Source: Glandiceps talaboti | Taxonomy: Eukaryota > Hemichordata > Enteropneusta > Spengelidae | Direction of reading: 5' to 3' | DNA length: 64,000 nucleotides | Assembly: GCF_964340395.1 (NCBI RefSeq) | Contig: NC_135566.1 | Span: forward strand, 11,782,001-11,846,000 | Shown: in pieces, positions 40,088 to 51,105 of the stretch | Layout of the letters: each line of letters begins with the position of its first letter | How positions within the stretch are numbered: the first letter of the stretch is position 1 | The notes under the pieces: model-generated | Seen by the model: only the letters and a program-made list of their open reading frames with translations | What the model was told of the DNA's origin: nothing | Database searches by the model: none | Program-made: the position numbers and the translations under genes

Positions 40088-42880
40088 ATGGTTACTCTAC
40101 TGTCTGCAGTCAGCGTGATCATTGCTGTTGTCGTGCTGATCACAGTAGCTAACACACTATTCACGCTGTTCGTATTTTTTAGAGACTTGCGTCAGAGATC
40201 TAAATGTGTTCAGCAGTGGCCTGGTCCTAAAACATCATGGCTGGCTGGTTCACTCAAAGATGTGAGTATATATTACGTAGAAATTACTTAGTAGTACAGC
40301 TGTTATTTTGGGACAAAGATTCAAATATTGCAGGATTTTTTTGTGAACCGGATGATGACAACGATGAAGTGGTTGTCAAGGATTGAACAAGACTTCAGAC
40401 TACCATTGCCGAGGGCCTGACGAGGCTAGATTTACCACGCCCATGGCGGGATCATGTGACATTAAATACATACACTATGCGCACGATCTATGTACCGATG
40501 GATTGTTGATTACATGCGAACTTCGAAAAAAAGCAATGATGAGCAATGGTGTGTTCGGTATGATGTGAACCCTTGGAACAGTGCCTTAAGAAAGTCGCAA
40601 ATGACAAATTGTCAATTGTCAAACTACAAGTTGGGAAAAAACAATTTAGATTAATTAAACAAAGTCTTGTGAAAAGGGTATGCCTCTCACAAAGAAAATT
40701 GTCGGTGTGGAACAAAATTTCTTTCATTGATAATGTTCCGCGGGATAAAGTTGATGACGTACAGTGAAAGCTTGATAGAGGGCAATTTCTTGCAGTTATT
40801 GGTTCTATCTCAGACCACTAAACTCGAGGTTCTGTCGTTTGCAACCCGGGTTTGCAATGTCTACTGTAATAATTTCCGTTGAAAAGATACAGTACGTCAT
40901 CAACGTAGATTGACCCATTTCATAGTGTGTAGTCGCAAATGACAAATTTGATTTCAAGTATATTTTAAAACAAAATTTTAGGTAAATCAATTTTGTACCC
41001 GGCCATCGACAATAATGTGATATAATGTAATGTATAGGTATTTCAGATGTTTATGGGTTTTTCCGTTCGTAATTTTGATCAAAATACTGTAAATAGAAGA
41101 AAAGGTCGACTGGTTACAGCTCTTTAAAAGAAAGAGCGCAATGGCTCAAGGGACTACTTCCTCAATTGTAGTGTTTTTTCTGATTCATATCAAGTGATGA
41201 TGTTTCTAATACAGTTTATATATAAGGTAATCCTAGCGCTATACGATGGTCGGCTAGATAGCCATATTCAAAAATTGATATTTCACTAACGTTAATAACT
41301 CTTCCAGCATCCTCCTCTTGGAGAAGAATCTGTAAGATGGCGCCATGCCTTGTCGGCAAAGTTCACGGAGGGATACTCGTTTTGGTACGGTCCATTTATA
41401 CCGTGTGTCGTCATGAATAATCCGAGACTGATGAAATTAGCTCTCAAAAGTTGTGGTAAGTATCGTAGGTATTTATTTGGTATTTTCGATTTTAATGACT
41501 GCAATGGATCACATTTATAGACTCGACTTTTGACCACAGTAATAAATGTACGATTTACAATGCTTAGTTCTGTAGTCTATACTATTTTAACTATTACACA
41601 CTGCCAGGTCAAAACTATAATTGCTTTTAATACCAAGTGAACCACCTGCAAACAGTCAAAATCTGAACAATAACAACACACAAAAGTTAACAGTCATGGT
41701 ACTGACACGTTTCCTTCATTTTTCTGTTGCCACTCAAAACAACTGTAATGCCTGTAGGACAGACTGGGGCTGTACTGTAATTATTGCATATCAACTTCAA
41801 ATTATGCAGGCCATATACATTTTAATCTTAGCACTATATACGTTGCATACATCATATGCTTTATACATTCTACAGATCACAAACCACGGTTCGGTGGTTA
41901 CGGTCTTCTTGTACCCTGGTTAGGATTAGGGTTACTCATAAGTAATGGTGACCGTTGGACACGAAGTCGAAAACTACTCACTCCAGCTTTTCACTTTGAG
42001 ATTCTCAAACCTTACTTTAAAGTGTACAATCAAACAACTGATATATTCCTGGTAAGTTTTCTTAAATCTTTGACGCAACACTGCTTTGGTACATGATATA
42101 TATATATATTGGGGTGACTTCAAGGAAGATGTGTAAACCTCTGTTTTGTTCATTTGTCTTACATTTATCAATTTTGTGTGTCAAGTTGTTTATTAATTTG
42201 TTGATTGATAGATTAATTGACCAGCTGACTGACTGACTAGGTTATTTTGTGAGTGAATAATCAAAGTGACAAACGTATGTATGTATGTATGTATGTATGT
42301 ATGTATGTATGTATGTCCATCTATTTACATATCTCTGTCTCTCTGTATATCAACAGGACAAGCTACATAAATACAGTAAGAGTGGTGAAAGTTTCGAGGC
42401 ATTCCAGCTGGTTAGTCTTTTGACTCTGGATATATTACTTCGTTGTGCATTCACATGGCAGGACAACAATTGTCAAGTACAAGGGTGAGGTAATATTATG
42501 TATTCCATGCCATAATCATATCATCATTTAAAAGTACGGACATTGTAGACATTGCGAACCCGGCTTGCAAACTATAGAACCGGTAACCGAGGAATGAATT
42601 GCTCTCCGTCAAGTCTTCACTCACTTTTAACCTCATCAACTTTAGCCCTGAAAGTCAGTTCATTTCATTCCGAAATTTTTCTTGGTACCATACTCTCAAC
42701 TTTAGCCGTTCTCTGTCCAAATCTTGGTGTTTCGTGCAAATGGTTCGCTTTCGCAGATGACTAGACAATAATTGACATCAATTATATTACAGGGTCGATC
42801 ATCCATACGTTGTAGCAGTGCGTGAATTGGCTGAACTTACCCAGAATAGACTAGTGTAAGTCACTCAGTACTTTACAATT

Positions 42881-42935
<55 letters not shown>

Positions 42936-42995
42936 ATGTATGTATGTATGTATGTATGTATGTATGTATGTATGTATGTACACACGCACATCATC

Positions 42996-43054
<59 letters not shown>

Positions 43055-46000
43055 GTCTATCTATCTATCTATCTATCTATCTACCTTAGTTTTCTCTTCT
43101 GCTCAGGAATCCCTGGATGATGATAGACAGATTATTCTTCTTGTCAAAACCTGGAAGACGTTATAAAGAAATGTGTGAATATGTACACAAGACATCAGAA
43201 GATCTCATTCAGAAAAGACGACAAGAACTGGTAAAGTATTCGATCATGCAATTCTGATACTGTTTGCTTTTTGCTGTAGACAAAAAAAAGCATCTTGAAA
43301 TAGTGGCGAATCGTCATATGGTGTCGGTATGTATGCCGTCTGAATTTGTCCTCGATTAGAGGTACTCTTCCATGCATGCTGAAATTTAATTTGTTATATT
43401 TTAAACAGAAGGGGAAGTCGCCTACCGAATCGAGTGGAAGGAAATACATGGACTTTCTAGATGTATTGTTGACTGCACGTGATAGTGATGGTAATGGTAT
43501 GACAGATTCTGAAATACGAGCAGAATGCGACACATTTCTGTTTGAAGGCCACGATACTACGGCTAGTGGGATATCGTGGACACTGTACTCATTAGCCAAA
43601 CATCCCGAACATCAGGAAAAGTGTCAACTAGAAATCGATCAGGTACTTCAAGATAAAAACACCGATGACATCGAATGGTGAGTAAATAGGCGTAAATATA
43701 AAGACGCGGGTTTCAGTCCCATGTCATTGCTTGAGTGTTATCTTATCAAGTGAGCCTTAAGGGTGTGTATATGGAATTAGTCTGCAACAACCTGTCAATA
43801 ATCAAACAGGTCTAGATCTAGACATGTTTTTTCACACCAAACTTGTAATCATATCTGAACTTGCGCTGTTTAGAAAGTACGTAAGTGTAGTGACCTGCTG
43901 TGTACAAATATACAACGCGTTTGAAAAAACGGAATTAACACCCAACGATGTTCCTTTATCATGGATGTCAAATCGAAATGGTTGCTAGAACTCGTGAGTG
44001 GATGGGTATGAATTGACTGATAGATTGAGTCTTTGGTTTACGATTGAAACATTGAACACTTAGTTACTGGTCAACAGATCACATATATTACTGTTTATAT
44101 TGATAAGTTGTGTTATATATTCTTTTTCTGTCTTTCCTTTATAACGATCAACATTAAGATTATTCGATTGATTTTTGTGATTGGCCTATTTTTGAGATGT
44201 TGGAAATAGAAGTCACGCCAACACACACGCGCGCCCGACCGCATGAACACATAGTTACACGCACAATTGCTCATCGTGACATTCTCATATATATACTATT
44301 ATGTACCTTGTCTTTCCATAGGGACGATCTTCCTAAACTTCAATACTTAACACAGTGTATTAAGGAGTCACTCAGGATGTATCCACCAGTGCCAGGTGTT
44401 CATAGAAGTGCTGAGAAGGAAATTAACATTGATGGCAAAGTTATTAAGCCTGGAACAGTCGTGGAATGTAATGTGTTTGGTATGCATCACAACCCAGATG
44501 TGTGGCCAGAGCACAACGTACGTATTACGGTTCTATAAAGGGTGAAAACGGTACCTCCAATGTTGATGCTCCATACTGCAATTTCAATTTCCCGCATCTG
44601 CAGAGATTAACCACGATGCGCTTTACATAGTACTAACCGACATAGACCATAGGGGCACGTAATATTTCTTAGAGTGTTGTTTTCCTTGGCTATAGGCTAA
44701 ATACTAGTATAACGTTTTGATGACTTTAATATATTTCCCCTACCTTTATGGTCGAAAGTAGTTATCTTATAGTGTAGAGCGTATATTGATACATTTGTAG
44801 TAGCAGGATTCGTGTGATAATTTCTCAGGGGAACAACAATCTAAGCATAATACGTGTCCCTGTGCGTGCATGTATAGGACGTTGACCAATGGCCAATGTG
44901 TGCAAACAGGCCACGTTTCTCCAACGTCTATGGTTGAGGGAAATATGAACTGAAAGTGTAAATTTGCTGTCACAGTATAATTACGCCTCAGTTTTACTCA
45001 GCTTTGTTGTCTGAATTGGGGAGGGGGGTTTATTTCGTTGTGTCCCGGGATGTTTAATGTCATAGTTCAGAACTTTATACCATCAAATAATTGTTGTACT
45101 GTATAGTATATGTAGTCTGTAAGGTACGCCGTGACAGGGCGCCCTCATACATCGGGCAACCCATATCACGAAGAGAAGATACCGGTGAGGGCGGAGCGAA
45201 GCGACGTACCTTACAGTCTTTACATATAGTATATGTATATAGTATATGAAGCATTTCTTTTTCTATACCTGCTACTTACAAACCAAACCATACCATATGC
45301 TTGATTATAGAAGTCAGTGGCTCATCTAACAATCTTTGCTGTTATCTGATTACATCTCTGTCTCTGATCACTTGTTTACACTTTGTTTATTTTATCTTAA
45401 ATACCCAGGTATACAAACCTGAACGTTTCAGTCCTGAAAATGTTGCCAACATGGACCCATTTCAGTTCCTTCCATTTGTGGCCGGACCAAGGTAATGTAT
45501 TGATACATGCACTGTGTTATTTTAGTTGTCAATCCTAATTAGATGATAGATGATCAAAATTTAAACTATCACAGATGAACAAACAATTTCAGTTTCTCTG
45601 AGGGTACATACGTAGGTATAAATAAAGTACAAATGGGAAAAATTACCCTCAGAATGTTCAGATTAACATGGAGGAAGCCATTTACACAAATCTGCTTACT
45701 TTTTCTTGGCCAGGTAAAACTTATCTCGGTAAAGGCTAACTAACATGGAGTAGGCTAATTAAAATGTCGTCCCTTTACAGCTATCGAGATTTCCCTTTTC
45801 AGCTATCGAGATTTCAACCGTCACAGCAGTACAAAAGAAACGTAGAATGGAAAAGACGTTGGGGGCGCTCTTTTCCACTTTCAATTTGACTGAAAGATCA
45901 GCCGTTGGGGGCGCTCATATCATCCCTTTAAGAACTCTCCCTGCGAAATATTTTACAGTATAGCTTTCAATATATATGAATTAGTTCTGTCGATATCGCA

Positions 46001-46219
46001 ATGATTTCATGTGCATTATACAGCAATTATGTTTTCATGTTTTCTTTCAGAAATTGCATTGGACAAAATTTTGCACTGAATGAAGAAAAGGTTGTTGTGT
46101 CAAGAATTCTTCACAAGTATTGGATAGAAGTCGACCCTAATCACAGTGTAGAACGGATCCCATTGTTGGTGTTAAAGGCAAAACATGGCATCAAACTCAC
46201 TATACGACCACGACAATGA
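40088..46219 (+). CDS. CYP4: Cytochrome P450, family 4
   Basis: Microsomal heme monooxygenase; CYP4 enzymes typically omega-hydroxylate fatty acids and related lipids. Exons: 40088-40261, 41308-41455, 41876-42051, 42357-42484, 42793-42855, 43107-43230, 43409-43677, 44322-44517, 45409-45491, 46051-46219; 509 aa, all in frame, full family length. Residues 6-32 are the ER membrane anchor, followed by a WPGPK hinge. [20 protein letters not shown] is the C-helix. [12 protein letters not shown] is the I-helix, with the CYP4 Glu317 that can bond to heme. KESLR (376-379) is the ExxR, KPERF the meander region, and FVAGPRNCIGQ carries the heme thiolate Cys456. No defect is seen. The terminal coding repeat continues past the stop. 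AATAAA at 46393 fits the mRNA end. Subfamily (4F/4V-like or other) and substrate are not decided. Confidence 0.96.
42272..42317. repeat. (GTAT)n repeat
   Basis: About 45 bp, ending 40 bases before CYP4 exon 4. Confidence 0.97.
42882..43084. repeat. (GT)n-(GTAT)n-(CTAT)n compound microsatellite
   Basis: Three adjacent arrays fill most of CYP4 intron 5. The CTAT part ends 22 bases before exon 6. Confidence 0.98.
44648..44864. mobile_element. Foldback element, family F copy 2 (CYP4 intron 8)
   Basis: Ends CATAGGGGCACGTAATATTT ... GTTGTTTTCC and GGGAACAACAATC ... ATAATACGTGTCCCTGTG. The interior ATACATTTGTAGTAGCAGG matches the PGAM5 intron 1 copy. Confidence 0.85.
45115..45224. mobile_element. 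Foldback element, family A copy 2 (CYP4 intron 8)
   Basis: Arms GTCTGTAAGGTACGCCGTGA and CGACGTACCTTACAGTC, with GCGCCCTCA and TGAGGGCG inside. The 13-bp direct repeat TATAGTATATGTA flanks it (45102-45114 and 45225-45237), but the flanks are AT-rich, so a target-site duplication is less certain than for copy 1. Confidence 0.75.
45778..45925 (+). repeat. Short local duplications in CYP4 intron 9
   Basis: CAGCTATCGAGATTTC occurs twice (about 45779 and 45801) and GTTGGGGGCGCTC twice (about 45864 and 45903). Nothing more is recognised. Confidence 0.7.
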
Positions 46220-46320
46220 AAACATGAAATCAAATTCACTATACAACCGCGTAACTAAAATAATGATATCAAACTCACTATTTCACCACTGACGAAAATA
46301 AACTCACGATAACAACCATG
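46186..46320 (+). repeat. Tandem echo of the CYP4 C-terminal coding end
   Basis: The coding end (CATCAAACTCACTATACGAC then CACGACAATGA) is followed by two diverged copies: AAATCAAATTCACTATACAA, then ATATCAAACTCACTATTTCA, and a shorter AAACTCACGATAAC. Period is about 37 bases. Confidence 0.85.
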
Positions 46321-46392
46321 AAAATAAAATTGCGGTACAAGTCAGCAAAGAGCACGACTTTACCGTCCATTACAGTATTTCGTTTTGAATAC

Positions 46393-46398
46393 AATAAA
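46393..46398 (+). terminator. Poly(A) signal AATAAA, probable CYP4 mRNA end
   Basis: 174 bases after the stop. Another AATAAA occurs at about 46305 and one near 46710. Confidence 0.55.
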
Positions 46399-46399
46399 T

Positions 46400-49300
46400 C
46401 ACATATACTTGAATATCATACCTAAAGAATGGGTAAATATTATTGTTTTTTTTTAACCAATTGGAGAGTATGGTGTTTGTTTGTTTTGTTTTTTGTTTTT
46501 TGGGGTTTTTTTTGGGGGGGAAACAATCGATTTTCGTTGTTACCTATTCCATATGCATCTTGGTAGTTTTGGATAATAACGAAATACCAACCATCACAGC
46601 AGAATGAATACCCCGTTTTGATAATTTTCTATGTTTTGTATGTACTTTATATTACCGAAGCTATTATTCCACTGTACTCGGTTCCTGTAGTTAGTTTTTG
46701 TAAAGCATGAATAAATCTTGACGTACACAGAAAGAGTTAGATTTCTGACCATTCAACATTCGATACATTACAATTATTTAATATAATTTTTATTATTAAA
46801 AATAGCAAATGTGACGATATGATTTTTGTGTTGGTTTATTTTGAGTATATGGAACACGGCAAGCCATGTGGTAATACCATATTGCATAAAGCTAATTTTC
46901 CTGATCATTTCAACAAGCTTAATTTCACAACACCTGTTTCTAAACTCGTAGGAAAGTTACCGGCTGGTAGTGTCAGGTTAGACGTTGCATTTATCACAGA
47001 GATTTAATGTGTCTGCAAATTCATGTTGAGTAGTGGGACTTTTGATCAGCTGTATAAAATTCTATCTAGTATGAGTTCAAGTAAACTGAAGGATTGAATA
47101 ACCTCTCCTAGTTTTTTTTAAGGATGGCGTCTGTTGTCACGTACTCCCTGTATGTCGCATGGCCAATTTTGTCATCGTGTACTTGTAGTGTTGCTGAGTC
47201 CCTCCAATCAAGGAAAACAGCAAAACTGAAGTCGGGATGGACAGACCTGGAGCTGTTCTTAATGTTGTGTTTAAAACCCTCTTCGGGGTCAAGACAGTGA
47301 TCATGGCAGGATTAATTATTAAAGCTAGCAACACATTATTTACGAATGATTATTCCGTTGGAAACAAGCTACTGCATGAATTGCAGTCCGGATTCCGCCC
47401 TAACTAACACCTATTTGATTCATCTTTTCAATGTTAAAGTGAAAGTGAAATTACACGGGTATGCTTATGCTTGACATAGAGAGGACGTTTGATACTGTTA
47501 ACCTAGAGGGTCTGTTAAGGCTATCACAAATAATCAAACTATACGGTATGGTTATACAGGGAAGCAACAGATAAATGTACAGACTGGACGTGATGTAGTG
47601 ATCAATTGTGTCTTGAGTAATCAACTTGAAGTTGAAGTTAAACCAATTGAAATCTGACCATTTATTTATCATCTATGACGTCACTGCTCAACAGTACATT
47701 TTGAAATCAAATACAAATATACATGCTTAATATATGTAGCAATACCAATCTCAACATTGTTAAAGGGACTGTTCACGTTCTAACAGGAAGCAAATGGTTG
47801 AATGATTCATAATAAGTAGATGCAACAATGCGTTGCCAAGGATCTAAATCAGTACAGTTTTAATACAGTCAGTGAATCCGTTACAACATGTGTCACTTTC
47901 CTCTTCAAAACACAAAGCAACAAGGATGTAAAAGGGTGTTATTGCTTATGACTTATGCAGTGTTGGATTTGCAGAAGGGGTGGACGCAAGTTGTCACGGA
48001 TTACAGTGGGCCCCTTCAATGTCTATGGTTTTAACTCTAATTATAGTATAAGGAGACATGTTTCCGTAACGCTTAGCTTTCACCTTTATAGTTAGTTTAT
48101 TTAGGTACATGTATATTAATAGAAATAAAAATATTGACCAATCCATCAGGATATCAAAGTAAACACTTATTAATATTGTCAACAAATAGATCGCGTCATT
48201 CTAAGTTGAATATTTGTTAGATGAAATCAATAAAAATACTTCAAGGAAAACAATTGACAAGTTTGAAAAAATGCTTAATTGATAAGGCACCCCTGAAACG
48301 TACCCACCAAGAGGTACACATTTCGCTGCTTCTGTAGAAATATGTCCTCCGACTTGTGAGAATGATGAGCGGCTGATGAAGTTTTCTTAGCAATGAATAT
48401 ATTTTGACATAGAATTGACATGTATTCTGAGACTGCTGAGAGCAAGTTTGGCAATTAGGAAGGGAAACATCGTTAGTTCAATCTATAGTATATACATCAC
48501 GACGAACGCAAACAGAATCGTGATAAGTGAAGTGCAAACATACAAAGTTGGTTAATGCAATGATTAACAAAAACAATGTACCCTCATTTTCAAGAAAAAA
48601 AAAGCTCCATAGTGAAAAAATAATTAAAACATCAAATCTACGGATGCGGATGTACTCTCATATATACATATATATTTGTACAGTTACTGTAATACAAACG
48701 TATTCATTATATATTACAATTCACAGACTGACATCTGAAGTGAATTTCCCATACATCATCTAAAGGTCGCGTCGATAAACCATGGTATGATTCCATGTGA
48801 ACACTGAGTCGTAGATGACCAAATAATGAATGTTGTCAAATTGTCCATCAAATCGATTGTAATGTATGTAATGTATGTATTAGGTAGCACTGTATACACA
48901 CGTCTGTAGGTTACATAAGTCATCAATTAATGAACGGTAGAAAGTACACACGGCCGGCTACTCTATCATGAATTAATAAACAGTAGAACGTACACACTGT
49001 ACACTATGTTGATTCAACATCACTTCCGCACTTCTTTAGCCTGGAGTAAATATTTATATCTGTCAATTGAAGTCTAGAAATATTGTATTGATTAATCTAT
49101 TCATTGCTACATAGCTTACTAAGCAGAATATGATTATGTTTTTATAATAAATCATTCTCGCAAATCAGAGCTTATTTTTTCCTTCTCTGATACGTCGTCA
49201 TCTCTTCACGGCGCGCCCGCCTTGGACGGTGCCTTAAAAGAGGCTGTGGTTTACGAAAAAAGACGGTTCATGGACTTTCATCAAAGTCACCATACGACAG

Positions 49301-50270
49301 ACGTACACTGTTAGGTAATGGTGACTCAGATATTGATCAATTTTATGCGACTAAAAAATATAAGAGCTTCAAGCTTTAACTTATTGAAAAAAAATATTTG
49401 TATTATATGTACGGAATTACTTACGTTGCTATGGTAATTATTACTCATTGACAACCAGTTTCAAAACATATAGCGTTAACTTCATCCTACGGTACATATC
49501 TCAGCAAATTGAAAATAAACATGTCATTTGTATTCTTCATCACTACGCTAGGCATTCGTTAATTTTCATTCTCGTAAGGCATTTTTACCGCTGTGTGTCT
49601 TGGACGGTGTAGTGAAAAGTTTCGATCTCACGAAGGTGTTCTTTTTTCTTTACTGTGGTAAGGCAAAGGAGATATATTCACCAATGACATCTAATTCTTG
49701 TCTCCTAGGTAACGGTTCTGGCTTTGTTACAGCTAGTCTACTAACGTAGCTGGTTTTCTTTGGATACAGCTCAGAGGAAGCTCGAGTTGTAGTGCCTTGA
49801 GATTTTTGAAACAAGAATCTTGAGATTTTTGGAAGTCAATAGGTTGGTTCTTGAAATAGAAAATGAAGAGTGTACATTCCATTATTTACCACTTTCTACC
49901 TGCTGTATGGTGGCCTACCGTCGATGTCTAATGAGGTTCAGCTTTTGCTCATTTTTCTTTCTCAGTCCTGGGGTGTAAAGCACAGTGGCATTACTTTTAA
50001 AGTAGATTGTACCGTGCCACTGATTGTGTTCATCGAATTTTTCATGTCACTAGTTGTGTTACAAAGTGTTGCGTTGCCGAGAGGTGCATGTACGATGGCT
50101 GACAATACAGTGACCTTCACCTTTGATGTTGCTGGAATTAGAGGCATCGGCCATGCTGATGCTAACTACAACTACGTGTATCCTATGTAACACATTATGA
50201 CGTGGGATGCAAGTTGTATTAAAGTACCATCGCATTGTTCATCAAATCCGGTGCCTAGTCGCAGTCGTGA
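46400..50270. other. Gene-poor spacer between CYP4 and the tRNA gene
   Basis: No multi-exon gene is supported. A LINE reverse-transcriptase relic lies at 47370-47530. A short open frame at 46819-47007 (62 codons) and one at 49870-50190 (106 codons) have no recognisable domain. A CTTGGACGGTG motif recurs at about 49222 and 49598 inside a diverged duplication. The rest is AT-rich and unassigned. Confidence 0.55.
47370..47530 (+). pseudogene. Non-LTR retrotransposon reverse-transcriptase relic
   Basis: Conceptual translation shows LHELQSGFRPN and, about 65 bases on in another frame, MLDIERTFDTVNLEGLL. These match the RT signatures QSGFRP and LD(I/L)xKAFDTVxHxxLL of CR1/L2-type LINEs, with catalytic Asp present. 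Stops and frame changes between them show it is dead. No ORF1 or endonuclease is seen nearby. Confidence 0.75.
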
Positions 50271-50387
50271 TCCCCAGTGGCACAATCGGTTAGCGCGCCG
50301 TACTTATATGACAGTGATAGAGCGTGCATTGACATCGGCTGTTATTGAGTTATGCGGAGGTTGTGAGTTCGAGCCTCACCTGGGGAA
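50271..50387 (+). tRNA. tRNA-Ile (anticodon UAU) with a 43-nt intron
   Basis: Acceptor stem TCCCCAG pairs fully with CTGGGGA; discriminator A. Box A is TGGCACAATCGG and box B GTTCGAGCC. Anticodon stem CCGTA pairs with TGCGG (one G-T). Loop CTTATA.A has anticodon TAT at 50305-50307. The intron is 50309-50351, at the standard 37/38 position, as in other animal tRNA-Ile(UAU) genes. The T arm GTGAG/CTCAC is perfect. The D stem has one A-C mismatch. A T5 terminator follows at 50393. The tRNA reads the AUA codon. Confidence 0.92.
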
Positions 50388-50392
50388 CCTAC

Positions 50393-50397
50393 TTTTT
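50393..50397 (+). terminator. Pol III terminator (T5) of tRNA-Ile
   Basis: TTTTT five bases after the tRNA 3' end. Confidence 0.8.
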
Positions 50398-50992
50398 CAG
50401 AAATAATGAGTTTTTAAAATAACCTTTATAAAAAAAACCGAAGCCAAGCGTTAGCTTCCTCAGACCATTATACCGAACAGTCAGTTTCAGTCAGTCAGGG
50501 TACGTAGAATCATGTACGGAGAAATTTGTGTTGCGACTGCAAGCTTAGAAGCTTTCTTAGCCAATTTTGACAATGCAAAACACACTATTATTTTTAAGCG
50601 AACATGAATCTATAACTCCTCCCTAGCTAATAACATGTCTTTGGTTGGATAACATTTGTCACGTGGTCACTGTAAGCATTATGATTGGGTCCGTATATGA
50701 AATTATGTAAATTGTGCATCCTAGTTGATAATGATACCTCTACCATTGGGTATATGTTTGTGGGGAACTCAACCCGTATATGCTACTATGCATCACATAA
50801 CATCATACCATATATCACTTATAACTTAAGATATATTACGTTTGACATCAGTTCTCTTTACTCAATTTTCACTTTCTCATCTGCCATGTTGTCTGATTAA
50901 AAAGTTATCTGTAGTTTTCTTCCTTTGGTATAGATCCATTTCAGGTCTAAACATAAACATCAAACTCAAGATATCGAGAGAGAAAAATATGG

Positions 50993-51105
50993 TTTCCCAG
51001 GTGAGGCGCGAACTCACAATATCTGGATTTACTCAATAACCCACAGCCGATGTCAATGCACAACCGTTTACTGACATGTAAGTATGGCGCCATTGTGTCA
51101 CTGGA
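50993..51105 (-). pseudogene. Inverted decayed copy of the tRNA-Ile(UAU) gene
   Basis: On the minus strand it reads TCCAGTGACACAAT, then GGCGCCATACTTACATGTCAG, the intron-like GCATTGACATCGGCTGT and TTATTGAGT, then ATTGTGAGTTCGCGCCTCAC and CTGGGAA. The D-loop CGGTTA is missing, the anticodon stem no longer pairs and the box B has one change. A TTTTT run follows at 50987-50983. About 600 bp from the intact gene, opposite orientation. Confidence 0.85.

Noticed and set aside
46819-47007. 62-codon open frame after CYP4
   Set aside because: No recognisable motif, no splice partner, and length is within chance for AT-rich sequence.
49150-49640. Possible duplicated block with CATTCTCG and CTTGGACGGTG
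   Set aside because: Only short words match; too weak to call a repeat family.
49870-50190. 106-codon open frame before the tRNA
   Set aside because: Hydrophobic stretches but no recognisable domain; a 61-codon frame also opens on the other strand. Left unassigned.
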